Shown: one piece after another, positions 1 to 13,750 of the stretch | How the letters are laid out: the number at the start of each line of letters is the position of its first letter | How positions within the stretch are numbered: position 1 is the first letter of the stretch | Assembly: GCF_051020765.1 (NCBI RefSeq) | Contig: NC_134941.1 | Coordinates: 13,578,001-13,642,000, forward strand | Reading direction: 5' to 3' | Origin: Lasioglossum baleicum | Lineage: Eukaryota > Arthropoda > Insecta > Hymenoptera > Halictidae | DNA: 64,000 bases | Notes under the pieces: generated by a model | The model's database searches: none | Told to the model about the DNA's origin: nothing | Seen by the model: only the letters and a program-made list of their open reading frames with translations | Program-made: the position numbers and the translations under genes

Positions 1-2861
1 AATATTTCTTGAGCGGAATTATGCACGTCGCGTGTCAAAATTCACGAACACGTACTCTGGAACTTGCGCCAAAAATTTGGATTATGTCGGCGCAGTGTGT
101 AATCCCACTCTGCAACGTGTATTACCTCAATTTCATCATTTACACATTTTCGAATATTCAAATGTTCCAATTTTAACCCTAACAAACTTGTAACAAACGG
201 TAGTGTCTCAACTTGTACAAGTTGAAGTAAAAACAAACCGCAGACTTTGTTTATTAGAAATAAATTGCATACTTCAAATTCACCGCGTCCACTAAACAAA
301 GTCTGCACGCCCTCTTTTTATTCTTTTGGACACTCTATTACTTTTCTCATCAACTTCTTCTCCATCTTGAATCGCAACACGTGTGTACGTATAATAAAGC
401 TGTGCAATATTACTTAACAAGTCTGTGTTTATTTAAAGTAAGACTGATTCTGATCCCGGCTGAATATATCCTGAACCACAAACTCTAACATTGTTGTATC
501 TAAGATCAAAAGCAAATGAATTTTCACCGTAAGATTGAAATAAACGTGGAGGCACGGAAAATATAAACTTTCTTTATCTTTCGGGGAACAATTAGGACCG
601 ACCTGTAGTCATTACAGCCGTGAAAAATGCGCAAGGCAAAGAACAAATGTAAAATATCTAACATAATCTTATCGTATATTTGAAAATATCCAGTTTTATT
701 CCAACGGAAGTCCTAGAAGTTGTACGTCTCGGCCCGCAGAAAATGAGTCTCGCGCGTGTCCATCGTGCCGTTAAATGGCCAGAAACGAATCTCACGGCAC
801 GGTATTAGCATAATCGTGCTAGAGGTCAATGACTCCGGGAAATCGATCGAAACCGTGGACGACAGTGACTCTGTTGCACCGTTGCACCGGTGCAGCGGCC
901 GCTCACCTGACTGTAATGCCCTTTTTTAATTATTCAAGGGGCTCTTTTCTCCTTCAAGTTCGTTCACCTACGTCGCGTTAAACTTTCAACGTTGAATTAC
1001 GATATTTTCTTTATCGATCCAGGCTATCGTTTTATTATAAACCACATCGTTGCCTCGACAACAGCGCACGAGAGATTAACTCTTCGATTACATTCATTTT
1101 TCACTTGCTTTTATTAATTATCAGGTGGCTGGGTCATTTGTTTTCGCTCCAATTGTACTCGCTTAATTTAGTCAGAATATGTACAACTTCATAACACAGC
1201 AAAATGATCATTTTTTACTCTAATTTCTTTAATCTATTTAATCTATTTCTTAATCATTGTATACTAAATTTTGGCATGACGCGTGTAATTGCATGACGTA
1301 GCAGCATTCTTTCTAATTGGACCGTTAAAGGATTGTTTGATGGATCATGCAGAATAGCGATCGACTGACTCGGTGTATCGCGCGCGCGATTAAACGGCCG
1401 GTGTTTTCACGCATCGAGTGACTCGCCAAGAACACCACGGTAATGAACAAATTATACAGAGCACGGCAGAGCGAAAAACCGTACCGCTTGCAGTTTACAT
1501 GCACCTGACTGCGTGCATTACGTGTTGCCGCGGTGCAGTGTAACCGTGGCTTTGTAACACGAGAAAACCTCGACCTCCGTGCTCAGCCGATTTCCGGTTC
1601 GCAACGACGCACGTGGATTAACTGCAGCACACGCGAAAGCCGATCTTCTTCTCAATATTAGCTTCGTTAACGTGTCTCCTCGTTTTTCTTCCTGTAAGCC
1701 GTTCACTTTAAAAAAAGAAACTCTAACCTGCATACGCCTTCCGAAGAATGCACACTTGCGCAAACATCGCTTAATCTTTTGACCTGCGTTTTATCGTAAG
1801 TCAACATAAATAAACATTATTTATTCACACCTGAACTACGTTCATTTCATTGCGCTTAAACTCGAATAAACGTCCAGTACAATCAATACTTAATTTTCCA
1901 GAGGAAAAACCTTCCTTCCAAGCCTTCCAAAAAATTCACAAAGCAACCTGGTCACCGAAAACTCTTCCACGTCCAAGTATTTCCATCACAGGCCCGCCAG
2001 TCCGAAAAAAAGATATCGAGAAACCACATTCGATCAAAGCAACGAAATTTCCGGTGGAAGAATTGCATCAGAAATTTCGTTTCGCTATCGGTTCTCGATC
2101 GAACGCGGAACGAGATTGTTTTCGCGTAGCGCAAAGCTTTGTGCGCGCGCGTAGGAAACGAGCAAACAAATGAAAAAGAAAAAAACGGGAAAAACAGTAG
2201 AGAGAATTCGGTGGATAGTCGTCGATTTAGCGAGAGAGATCCGAGCAGGTTTCCTGCGGTCGATAACAAAAGAAGCATCGAGAGCAACCGATGCAGGGGC
2301 CAAAGGCTTTTTCCGAATCTGGTCGCTTTTCATTTTGTTATCGGAAAACCCTTCGTTCCTCCGGTTAATCCCCGCGGATGCGACGATGCGACCCGCTATT
2401 ATCGTAATGAAGAAATCCATTAACCCTGCTACGCGGTAAATATTGGTGCATCGAATATTCTGATTGGATGTGACCTCTCTCTCTTTCTCTCGCGATTCCG
2501 CGGCCATGAAATAATACCGAGGGCAAATGAGGAAGTCGCTCGAGGCACTGATTTCCTTGTTATTAATCCGGCGAGATTGCTGTTCGAGCTCCGATAACAT
2601 TTTCTGCATCCACAAAGTGGCGCAGACAGTATCGACGAGAGACGCTCGGCAAACTGATGCGCTCCAAACTGTGCTCAAACACTTTACCCTGAAACCGCAG
2701 ACTGCGTGGAAGCTAATCCTACCAGGTTTCACCCTGTGAAGATCAATTACGTCGGGGGACAAAAATGTCTTTCCATATTCGTGTCGCTCACGCGATCCGC
2801 GGAAACTCCGCTCGAATTCGATCAAATATTGCACCCACAAAATTGGAGGATATTTTTCTTT
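1..2861. other. No gene supported
   Basis: Mixed AT- and CpG-containing sequence. The longest open frame (minus, 2085-2840) lacks domain features and splice context. I see no repeat structure beyond short runs. Confidence 0.6.
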
Positions 2862-3237
2862 TTTAGGAAACAGGTATTTTTGACAAGATTAAAAGGAATT
2901 ACATACAAAAATATCATAACGAAGGAGCGGATCTTGAGTGGCAAGAATTTCCAAGTTCAGTAGACCGTCAAATCAAACTTCAATTTCTAGAATCAGAATT
3001 GGGCATTCAGAAATAACCCATTCATTTTTGTTCAACAAAAAAGAAAACACGATCTGCGATATATGTAAAGTAGCAGTTAACATGAATCATCTAATAATAG
3101 AATGCAACAAACATGAGAATGAAAGGAAAAAGGCTAAGTTGCCTGGATCCTTACCCATTCCGTTAGGTTCTGAGGAGTATATCGCCGGTCTTGTCCAGTA
3201 TGTATGTATATCAAAGATACAAATATGTATAATATGA
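2862..3237 (+). mobile_element. Non-LTR retrotransposon ORF2 3' fragment, frameshifted
   Basis: The end of a LINE (R1/jockey-like) reverse-transcriptase ORF. The second part reads SRIRIGHSEITHSFLF and then a Cys-Cys-His-Cys cluster (CDICKVAVNMNHLIIEC), the usual C-terminal motif of these ORFs. The preceding piece (IFDKIKRNYIQKYHNEG.., from about 2862) is in another frame, so a one-base shift lies near 2975. It ends in TGA at 3235-3237, followed by A-rich sequence. A 5'-truncated, dead insertion. Confidence 0.6.
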
Positions 3238-3240
3238 TGT

Positions 3241-6012
3241 TGAAGCAACATTAAAGCAACATGAAATGCAAAATACCGGAATCTTTCACTTGGTAATTCT
3301 CCTTAAAAACATTCCCGAAGTTAATCTGCTGCGGCGAGTCCATGAAAAATGGAAAGTGTGATGAAATTTGGATCGATACCCTGAGGAGTATTTCCCGGAA
3401 AGTCGGCAGATATTGAAGAGCTGGGGTTGAGCCGGGTATCTGTCTCCCTTTTGAAAGATTTCAGCTCAAAGGGCTGCGTGGAAAGAAATACGCGGTGTTC
3501 GTCTGGGTGCCTCACCCTTCGGCCCATTTTCCAAAGGTTCGCCAGACTCGCATCTCATTATTTTCAAGGACAAAGTGCTTCCCACCCTCTCCAAGACACC
3601 TACAGCTTCTCCTACGAGACTTGTCACGCAGCTTTCACCCCATCGTGCAGTCTCCGACGACGTCCGTGCATACACGGCGCATAAACCGTGTGCACACACA
3701 TCGCGTTCGCGCGAGCTTTGAATCCCGAGGAACGAAATAATTAACTGCGCGTCGAGTTCCGTGTTAAACGAAGGAATTTAGAGGAGCTGCGGAATTGTTC
3801 GGCTGCGGAAAAGCGAGTTTCCCTGGCAGTATTACACGTTGATACGGATCCAGGGATTGCCAGACCGCGGATTTCACTGTGTTCCTTGGTAATCGGAGCT
3901 CTGTTAGCTGCGGTGAAGAATTTACGGTTAAAATATTCAAATCTCTAGGGTCTCCAATTTTCAAATATTCAAATTTTTGAATATTTAAATCTGTAGGCCC
4001 TCCAATTATTCAGCATCGAGTCTCCGGGCACTCCCGGTCTCTAATCTCGAAATTACCATACTTAAAAAATTGTAAAACACTAAATAAGCATTTGTTGCAC
4101 CGTCAGATAATGTGCACTGTGAAATGTAATGGATTATACAATTTCTATAGCCCGGAGATGCTTCGACTTTGAATACAGTATTCATGTTTCAGATTGAGAT
4201 TGTAAATGTGGTCAGAGATTGCGTGTCGCGACGAATGGACAGATGTCGCAGTGTGAACGAGTGAAAGAGGAATGAATTAAAAGAGGGATTTAATTGACGA
4301 AGTGTCGCGACGGAACGTAACCGTTCCGGTTGTTGAAGTGGCCGACGGGTTTCGAGGTGAGAAGAACTCGATTCCTCGAGGACAGTGGCCTGTCCCGGGG
4401 CTTCCGGTGTATTGTCCGAAAACGAAACGTGATCTAAGTGTGCTCAGGCACTCGGAGCGATCACTGAACCGTGTCCAATCCCCAAAAACCAAGAAAAGTC
4501 CTTACTATTTCTCCAACAAAAATGTTTTCTAGAATCCGCGAACACAGTAAGTTCGTTTAATATGAAAAATCTGAACAAATACTAGAGACACTTAATCTAC
4601 GATTATTGAGATTGTAAAGGTGCATCAAGGAGGAATTATTCAACACTTCGTTACACTTGCATAAGCTCCAGCCTAATAATTAAATTCGAGGACAATATTT
4701 ACAGGGTTACTCGCGTCCGATGTCTATAGAATAACTTGCCGTATATTTTCAGGTGAAAAGTCGATAGCAGCGGGTTCGTCGATGGAAGCTGCACCCTCGG
4801 CCGAGCAAATAGTGCTGGTACGAGGCGTTAATTACTTTCTAAACGTTTAAATATTGCCGGTCGAAGGCCGATAGAGCCGTCCAGCCGCGATTACAGGAAC
4901 GGCAGTGATTTTCCCTCTGGTTCCGAGAGAGAACGGGAGAGAAAGCCAGTGTCCCATGGGGACTCGTTGCGAACCTCTGACTTATAACCGTGTTACGTGT
5001 TAAGTACCGTAATACTGCTCGTCGTTGCCTGGTCAGAGTCCCTTCCCAATTTCCATTCGCATTACCGAGGCATCTAGTTTCCTCCAAGACCAGGAAACCT
5101 AACGCTTGGAATCTGAACTCGTTACAGGTCTCGCGTAAGTTAAAAAAGCTTTGAAACACTTTAAAAATGTTCTCGCAACGAAATCAGTCGCAAAAACAAG
5201 CTACAAGACGTAGCATCGCTTCGGGAAAAAGTTGATCAATTTATCAGCGTTCACGATAATTGCGTCGGAGGAGTTTCCCGCGAAATAGCTGGTTTTCCAC
5301 GGTGAAATTTCATCGCTCGTTTCGTTCCAAAGTATCGATCCCGTGTCTCTAATGTCCGAGTATCGATAAATACTCTATTCTCGTTTCTAATGGTAGATCG
5401 GAGAACACCGACTAGCCTACTTCGTCGAGTATTTTTAGCTTCGCTCGAAGTACTGTGCGGAATTTCATTTGTCCGCGGCCACTGTTCCGAGGCTATTGTG
5501 TTATAGGTTTCGACGTTGTTCACTTTTCTGTTCCCGTCCGTTTCTTTCTGGACGGCTTCTTGAAACCATCGATGCTCTCCGGGCGCTGCAACACACGCCC
5601 TTCGTAGGCTTCTCGTTGGCTTCTTTGATGCGCGTGCAACCCTTTTTTTTCGCGTCTCTGACAGTGTAACTGAAAACCGAGAGGCTTGTCTCGATGTCGA
5701 GCTTTGGAAATGTTCTTTGTCGCTTTCGGAGTCTCGAAAACTGGGTAAATGGGACAGATGGGAGTAAATATAAGAAGGCGCACGCGATTGGTCCGAAATC
5801 GTAGCCTTTTGAGAAACAAGGGAAACGCTTGCTGATCCTGTCAAGGATGTATAAAATTCTTAGTGCAGGTAGTACAAAAATAAATTAGTGAAAAAGACGA
5901 CCATCTGGGCCTAGAAATAAACATTTTTATCCAAACTACATGCAGAAATTAATTTCTAGAAGATAACTGAAGGATCGTGTCTCTGAAAATTTTTGTTGGT
6001 CAACCGTTATAC
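3241..6012. other. No gene supported
   Basis: Apart from the small motif at 3945-4015 I see only unique sequence. Open frames on both strands around 5250-5840 overlap one another and look like composition effects. Confidence 0.6.
3945..4015. repeat. Short copy of the CCAATTTT minisatellite motif
   Basis: TAGGGTCTCCAATTTTCAAA and TAGGCCCTCCAATT flank an inverted CAAATATTCAAATTTTTGAA. Similar text occurs in peroxidase intron 9 (42930-43015), so the motif is dispersed. Confidence 0.45.
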
Positions 6013-6372
6013 AATATATGTGCCCATAATTGATAAACTTAGACCACTTTCACAATTATGAGGACAGATATGGTTGTAACTTTTCTGAAAAAATCCTATC
6101 GAATTCAAATTTGCTGTGTAAACAGTTTAAAATATTCTGCTAACAAAGGCCAGCATCCTCTAAATGAACCGAAAGTTCCCCAAGCTACAGCAGGAAACAA
6201 ATTTAAAATAATTCAACTTGGGAAAATATAAAATACATCTTGAAAGGATCTCCACGAATGTGCCCACAATTACGAAAGTGGTCCAAGTGAAAATTTGTTA
6301 GACAGTGCTTGTTATTTAGTGTTAATATCCCTTTCCTTTAAATATCTTGAATTACTTAGACCACTTTTGAAC
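6013..6372. mobile_element. Possible foldback element (family E)
   Basis: The block ATGTGCCCATAATTG..CTTAGACCACTTT at 6018-6055 recurs inverted at about 6258-6285 (GTGCCCACAATTACGAAAGTGGTCC) and in part again at 6356. Ends are not defined. Confidence 0.35.
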
Positions 6373-8039
6373 TGCATCTTTTCGTGCAGAAAGAACTAGG
6401 GCACGAGACTTGCACACTGGCAAAAATACCTTCGCATGTGCATAGATCGTGAGTGAGAATGAAGTAGGAACGAGGAAGGAAGTAGAAAAGGGAGTCAAAG
6501 GTTCACGCTAGCAATAACGACGGCCCACCGACTCCGGTATGTGGCAGAGGTACCTAGTAACAGCGAATCAAAGAGAGGCAGAATTTCCAGGGACGAAAAT
6601 AATTCTCGTCACGGAGTACACGTTACGTCACCAAACAAGAGACCGGAGAGATGACACACCGAGAGGAGAGAGAGACAACAAAAGGAAGACGAGGAAATCA
6701 AAGAGAGGGGAGAAAGGAGAGGCGGTAAGCCGGACGAAAGTGCTACACCACACAATGTTCTCTGAACGAAACCACAGAGACAGTGCTCGTAGCATGAATA
6801 TCGCTGCACCGGAAACACGGTTCCCCTAAAGGGGCTCTGTGTACGCGTTACGATTTACTCTGCGGTCAGTCGCGCGGCTCTGATATCGCTGTTTATGGCT
6901 GTCGATCCTTCTTTCGACCTTTTTCTGCTCGAAATCGGCGCAAACGAGTGCTATAACTCGATATTGATTGTGATTGGGATGGGATCGAGTTCAATATGTA
7001 CTCACGGAATCCGAGTCAATCTCAATAATCAAGTTTCATTTCATGGGTTTCGATTACTACTTAAAAGCAATAATGTTTCAATGATTATATTTGAAAAGTA
7101 TTCATTTTATACAAACTGATATCGAACCACGGAATGAGTACTTATAAGTTTAAGCACTCTTTCTTGATTAAATTCGTAACTATTTAAGAATAATATTTCC
7201 GATAGATTATGAAATTATAGTCATACTTTAAATCAGAATAACTTTTATATGAATGAACCAAATATTCATAAAAGTTTCGAATCTGTTCGACCAAGATTCG
7301 AATATAATTGCAAGTATTATTTCCGTTTACCAAAGTACTACTTGTAAAAGTTTCGAAACTGACTGGCATAGGTTCGACTATACATAGGAGTACTATTTCT
7401 GTTTTCCGAAGTACTTATAGAGAGTGTTTGCGAGCTACTTGATGCCATCCCTAATTACGATTATGAAGAAATTAGTTAAAATTTAAAACAGCAATGGATT
7501 AGAAAAATTCAAGAATATTTTTTTAATGTTGTTTTCAACGTAACAAAATCAATTTTTTCTTTACCCCTGCTTCCCACAATCAATGCAGATTAATGGACAG
7601 GTAAAATTGTGATCAAATAGTTTCGATCATACCCGAGGAAAATAATGAATGGATCTCAAAGTGAAACACAGTCACGACGATCTCTAACAGTCGCTAACGA
7701 ACTGCTTCGAAGACAATGGCCTTACACCCAGGCTCCAGTCATCCAGAACAAACATCAATAAATTACTCGGAGACTGTAGACTCACTCAATTATTATTATT
7801 ATTCACTTACATCATAGGTAGAAGCTAAGAATTGAATGGAATACATAATAGAACGTACTAACGTCTCGCAGATCGAAATACAGACTCTAATGAACTCGTG
7901 GACAATGGTTCCAGCCATGCAGATCAAAACTAGATAAATTTTGACGAAAGTGCCTGAACGTCTCACTAGATAAACATTTCTTAGACCCTAATGATCCCTG
8001 GAACGATCACTATCTGGCATGATATACAGAAAAGCTCTC
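6373..8039. other. No gene; degenerate repeats at the right end
   Basis: Around 7180-7430 two loosely related blocks share AAGTACT and GTTTCGAAACTG-type text. From 7700 on, sequence related to the 162-bp unit appears. No coding evidence. Confidence 0.5.
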
Positions 8040-8555
8040 TAGCGTCGTCATTTCTGTGAACGGCAGCAATCTAGGCACTGCCCAATGATCTTTTTCGAAA
8101 GGAGCGGTTCCAGCCGTGTAAGACAAATCTAGACAAACAACCTGAGACCCTGACGCTACTTAGAATCCTCTTTCAGTGGCATCATTGCTAGAGAACCTCT
8201 CCGGAGTGATCGTTTCTGTGAACGGCAGCAATCTCGGCACTGTCCAATGATCTTTTTCGAAAGGAGCGGTTCCAGCCATGTAAGATAAACCTAGACAAAC
8301 AATCTGAGACCTTGACGCTACTTAGAATCCTCTCTAAGTGGCATCACTGCTAGAAAACCTCTCCGGAGTCATCGTTTCTGTGAACTGCAGCAATCTCGGC
8401 ACTGTCCAATGATCTTTTTCGAAAGGAGAAGTTCCAGCCATGTAAGACAAATCTAGACAAACAACCTGAGACCCTGAGGCTACTTAGAATCCTCTTTCAG
8501 TGGCATCATTGCTAGAGAACCTCTCCGGAGTCATCGTTTCTGTGAACGGCTGCGG
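8040..8555. repeat. 162-bp tandem repeat, about 3.2 copies
   Basis: TTTCTGTGAACGGCAGCAAT or a close variant recurs at 8051, 8213, 8375 and 8537, a constant period of 162 bp. Units share TCCAATGATCTTTTTCGAAA and CTAGACAAACAA. Two older, diverged relatives seem to lie at 7700-8040. Non-coding. Confidence 0.92.
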
Positions 8556-8720
8556 TCATAGCACCTCGTGGCAGGAACTTGGACAGCTAGCACCTGAGTA
8601 GACAGCGATCGGTAGACGGTGGGGGCAAACCAGACCAGACTGGGCTGGAAGCAGCGATGAGATCACCTGCGACGAGCAGGAGAGAGAGGCAGAGAGCAAG
8701 ATAGAGCAACATCGACCAAG

Positions 8721-8722
<2 letters not shown>

Positions 8723-8755
<33 letters not shown>
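8723..8755. repeat. (AG)n microsatellite
   Basis: About 33 bp of nearly perfect AG, in the stretch after the 162-bp repeats. Confidence 0.97.
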
Positions 8756-8760
<5 letters not shown>

Positions 8761-9191
8761 CTCGGATGAATCGGAAAGAGTCCGTGTAGCGGGCTTCTGC
8801 AGGATCCTAACGGCACTCTCGAGAGGAATTAACGACCTCGACGCCGGGCACGCGCGGTCGCGCATTAAAAAACCGTAAGAGAGTCCCGGGAAATAAAAAT
8901 ACCGAGGGCGGATCGACCAAGGGAAAGAGAGGGAGAGAGAGAGAGACTGGTATAGCACTCGAGATCCTGGGGCTGGAAGCGAGGGAGGAACTCGACGACC
9001 CCGAGACCCCGAGGATCGATCGCGCAACTCTCCGGGAACGTTGCAACTGCGGCTAGACACTTCAAGGTCCCCTCTCTTTGCACCGTTAATTCCGCAGACG
9101 ACCACGGCAATTGTTCTCGATCCGCGCACCATAAACCCGACACACAGCTCTGTTTTCTCGGCTCGGAATTGATCGCATATGGACGAACCCA

Positions 9192-9193
<2 letters not shown>

Positions 9194-9237
<44 letters not shown>
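9194..9237. repeat. (CT)n microsatellite
   Basis: 44 bp of perfect CT. Together with the AG run 440 bp to the left it could form an inverted pair. Confidence 0.97.
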
Positions 9238-9240
<3 letters not shown>

Positions 9241-10083
9241 TCGTTCCTTTGTCAATAGAGTTTCCGTGTGTTAGAGACATGTTGTCAGGGGTGTAATTCT
9301 CTGAATACTAAAGGGAGAGTTCGTTGAGTCATACTCGGTGTTTTTGATGCACTTCTAACCACCGTCGAGTGGTTGGCAAAACGCAAGTATCCTTTGTTGG
9401 TGGAGGGTGATACATAATAGACTTTGAAGTTATTGGGTTTGTGATCCTCGATTTATAAATAATTACATTACTACATACTCAGTTTACTTTATTTTCAGAG
9501 AGATGCGTTACTAAAAGGACGTTGTCCTAATATAAAAATATACGAAATATCCAACAGAAGTTGGGATGATGGATTTTCTTGACTGGACTTTTGAAATTAG
9601 AGGACGACGAACATTCGTCTCTGAAATCATTTCTCATAGAACTCGCAGACTTCCAAAACAAGGTGGCCCGCTAAACCCATCATCAATTGTGCGAGTAATT
9701 AAACACAAGCGTGGATTATTCCCGGAAGCGCTTCCCAGAGATAAGATAAAATTTCCGCGAACGTTCGACGAGGATTTCGTTTTAGCGCATCGATACAAAT
9801 TCGCGAACAGGAATTATATTCCGCGCAAAATTCTATTATTTATCAGATTTCAGGCCGGGGTGTGGTTTGAAAGCTCGAAACCAATTAACTCGGCGTATTG
9901 TCCGCGGAAGTCCCGAAAGTAGAGCTTCATTTTCTCATTAAATTTTTCAGAGCCGGGCTAGCGAATGAAAGCCGGCTTTTTTCGAGCTCGCTGAAACTTG
10001 AGACAATGCGTGGCACACTGACAGTTGCATTTCTGGGGCAACGTCGAAGCTGCAGCGTTGCAGGTGCGCAAACTGCATCCACT

Positions 10084-10088
<5 letters not shown>

Positions 10089-10114
<26 letters not shown>
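10089..10114. repeat. (CT)n microsatellite
   Basis: 26 bp of perfect CT. Confidence 0.95.
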
Positions 10115-11640
10115 TTGGTCGTTTTTGCAGACCATCTTTCTCTCCGTTGGTTTCTCGGTTCTTTTTCGTTGCCTCTCTCGTACACGTAGCTCTGAACCCC
10201 GCGTTTTTCACCCTTTCTCTTCTTTGATCCCTCTCATTACGGCTCCTTTTGTGCACGGACAGAATGCAGCCGCTGCACCGTCGCTTCCACGACAATGGAA
10301 CCGGCCACTCAGGACGTCATAAATATTGAAATCGAAAGGAGTCGAACGGCTCCCGATTAATCCCCGTGTTTCGTTCCCGTTTCACCTCGTCGAACTGCAT
10401 CCGGTGCATCGGCCGAGAATCCACGCTAAAAACGATGCAGTTCTATCCTTGTACCCGATCGACTACCTATTCCGAGCCAATTCAGAGCTTTGCTCGGCCG
10501 TTCATTTAATAACAGGACGTCTTCACAAAGATTTAATTGGCGATCGTCTCCAGACTTCAACGAAGTCGAAGCACGAGCTGCAGTTGTTATTTATTCAGTC
10601 CAGAAGTTTCTTTAAAATTTCCTGTTCTGTCGTATTATTTTTTTAAACGAATGAATCACTTTCTTTGCATATTCAGTGACTGCAACATTAATTGCATGCT
10701 CTACGAAGTGCTCTAGACAATCGAAGATTCGCCAGAAAGCAGTGAAATCTTATCTCGAGGTGCAGAAAGAAAAATTACGACGACAAGGGATTCGAGACAA
10801 TGGATTATAGATAAGAATCGTGATAGCTCTCGGAAGATCAGAAATCACTGAAAATCCACGGTAGCCGGAGAGAATCGGAAAATTCTAGTCGTGGACATAT
10901 TGGGTAGAACGAAGCCGAAGGAAAGATAATTACTTTATGGTTCGGAAAGCAGAAGTTGTAGCGAAGGGGAGGGAATGCACCGATTGCACGTGGCCAGCAT
11001 CTGCAGATGCAATTCCGAACTGCGCGGAGATAACTGCGGATGCGTCGAACTGTACAAGAAAGTTATTTGAAGAAGATAAAACTGCGCCACATCTAATCTT
11101 CGGAGGAGAAAAATTTTTGTTGGAAATAAGTTTGCCGTTCAAATAAGCAACGCGTTCGACGGAGATAAAATACGGGCGTTTTTATTCGTTGTTGAATAAA
11201 TACGGTATGCTCGATCGATAGCTACTGCAGACTTTATGCAACTTCTCGAATGCTGACGAAACCATTCACAAAAAATCTATACGAATTTTGTATGGAGAAA
11301 GAGTACGTGTACACGTATCTGCTGTAACGATCACTATATTTACGCATTGCGCACAAACGGTTACAATGTCTCTCCCGCGTCCCTAATTACTTTAACGACC
11401 AATGTCCCGAGTGGAAAGTTAATTTCGCGCTGTAATCGTAGGGAATATAACTGCAACGGCGATGCATCTCATCGCAGAGAGGCGTCATTGTTCCAGGGTC
11501 GCGTATGCGTAGGAATGTGCACGAATAATATCCAGCCACCGGAAAATCCCGGGAAAATCATTATTTATTTCACATTCTCTCTTTAATCAAACTGCGAACT
11601 TCTATATCCTCTCGGATATTCGCGAATCCGGTGGAAAATT

Positions 11641-12050
11641 CGTCATTATACTGCGGATGTTTATGCAATTTCCAATTGTTATAGAGAAATTTTAATGAAA
11701 ACAGTCTTTGTAGATCCAAAACAAATAAAAACAGCACTGAATTCCATCGAATTTTGTATCCCAGTACCTTTTGAAAATTTTCATTAGCCATAAATTAAAT
11801 AAAGCAGTGAGCTTTGACAATTGAAAAATCTTTTTAGCAATTTCAGGTGTTTCAATGAGGTGTTAGACAAATTTTAATGAGAACAGTCTTTGTGGATCCA
11901 AAACAAATAAAAATAGCAATGAATTCCATCGAATTTTGTATCCCAGTACCTTTTGAAAATTTTCATTAGCCATAAATTAAATAAAGCAGCGAGCTTTGAC
12001 AATTGAAGAATCTTTTTGGCAATTTCAGGTGTTTCAATCAGGTGATTCAA
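11641..12050. repeat. 182-bp tandem duplication, probably within a family A MITE
   Basis: AAATTTTAATGA(A/G)AACAGTC is at 11687 and again at 11869, and the copies are about 95% alike over the unit. The first copy is preceded by TACTGCGGATGTTTATGCAA, a family A end. A short CAGGTGTTTCAA triplication closes the block. Confidence 0.85.
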
Positions 12051-12632
12051 CCAGGTGTTTCAATCATAAAATAATAAATCTAGAGCTCGCAATAAAGTCT
12101 GAGGAAATTTTGTCACAATCTTGTACGTACAATAAACAAATTGCAAATTCCGACGAGCTCTGACGCAGTTTTCCGCGAATTGCTGAATATAAATCCGCAA
12201 ACATCCGCAGTCAGCATAAAATTTTTCCAGCCAATCGCTGTTTCCAGATTCGCGTGTGTCCGTAAAAAATCCGGATCCGGTTTATTCGTGGCGCACACGT
12301 TGGAGATATCCGCGGGACACGCGGATGATTCGCCTAAATCCTCGATGAATCATACGGCGCGGCGCTATTATTCATGGTTTTGGGGCCGCGGCCGAGGAAC
12401 AACCTCGTGGCCCTTTTCGTGACTCGCTGATCGGGGAATTTCGGTCGGTTTAATTGCTGGCGCAGCGTTAATTGAGCCGAGCCGAGGCTTATTCGGGAGT
12501 TGGCCCGGTCTCAAGAATAAATATCGCGTTTTAGAAGCCGTCGCCGTGACGGACAGGGGTTGACGGACTCTCTCGACTTCGTTTTGTCGGCCACGATGCC
12601 TCCGAAATTCTCGGAGACTCCACGATGACGCA

Positions 12633-12990
12633 TAGTCGTCGTCGAATTATATGCACGTCCGACAATTTCACCGTCTTCGATTGTGCTCCAATTATTTCCT
12701 TGCACACACGCTTTTTGAAAATATTTTTAATCACCAAAAAGTTTAGATTTTTATTATCTCTGTAATCGTCCCACACTTTACGGTTCGCAAGCAAATTTAG
12801 TCGTCGTCGAATTATACAGTACAATACTTCAAATAATTCGACTGTCTTCGACTGTACTGCAATTATCTCCTTGTACACTAGGTTTTTAAAAATATTTTAA
12901 AAATGTTTATACACGTTGGGCACCAAACGATTGAAATTTTAATTATCTCTGTAATAGTCCCACATTTTACGGATCACAAGCAACTTTAGT
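12633..12990. repeat. About 165-bp tandem duplication
   Basis: TAGTCGTCGTCGAATTATA begins each copy (12633 and 12798); CTGTAATCGTCCCACA and CTGTAATAGTCCCACA close them. The second copy carries a small insertion. Non-coding. Confidence 0.8.
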
Positions 12991-13750
12991 AGAAAAATTG
13001 TTAAACGAAGAAGTAAATTTTTGCTCGGCTCCCGAATCCGCAATCAACAGATAAAACATTTATTTTGCAGAAAGTACCCCGGGGTCTAGCGAAATTGGCT
13101 TTCCCGAGCAAACGAACGAGCTCGATGCACCCGATGAACATGCGCATACATATACATAGATTTCGATGGTGTATGCCGATTATACGATGGAAAATAATTC
13201 GCATTATACGCGATTAGTTAGAGTTTGCTTTCATTCAGGCATCGCTGGGGAATCGTGCACGCTATGAGCGGATGAAAACGAGGAATTAAATCGCGGAAAA
13301 TTTAAGCTGGAATTCCTACTAGACGAGTGGGCCGGATTCGTTCGAGTTCCTCTTCAACAGGACTTCCCAATGCGTCTCGCGCGAGATAAGAGGAAATGGA
13401 AAAATCCGCGTGGATCGACGGGTATGAATCGACGACGGGGGAGAGAAACTCGATTTCCTTCTTGCCCTGTAAACCGTCTCTCTGAATATAGCCTGGCGAA
13501 TAATGTATGAAAAATAGGGTCGAAATAAGTTCGCTGCGATTTCCAAGAAAACAAACCGACACTGCAAATATACGCTTTCCTAAACAACCTGCAGAAAACC
13601 ACCCACAATTTATTTTTACGCAGTCAACAAAATATGCAAAATATGTATGGCTTTTCCCAAACTTGGAAAAGAAATTTTACATTTTTTTACATTACGTCCA
13701 TAGCTACTCAAAATATCCTGGGTTCTGCTAAACGGTACCATGGAATAATA

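Larger units (their letters stand above)
8756..11640. other. No gene; microsatellite-rich
   Basis: The Ser/Leu- and Arg/Glu-rich frames here come from the (CT)n runs. A plus-strand frame at 9566-9922 starts with two ATGs but matches nothing I know. Confidence 0.55.

Noticed and set aside
2085..2840. 251-codon minus-strand open frame
   Set aside because: No domain, no splice context, alternative frames also open, ordinary composition for this region.
8556..9280. Ser/Leu-rich and Arg/Glu-rich open frames
   Set aside because: Generated by (CT)n and (AG)n microsatellites.
9566..9922. 118-codon plus-strand frame starting ATGATG
   Set aside because: No family resemblance; length is within chance for this composition.
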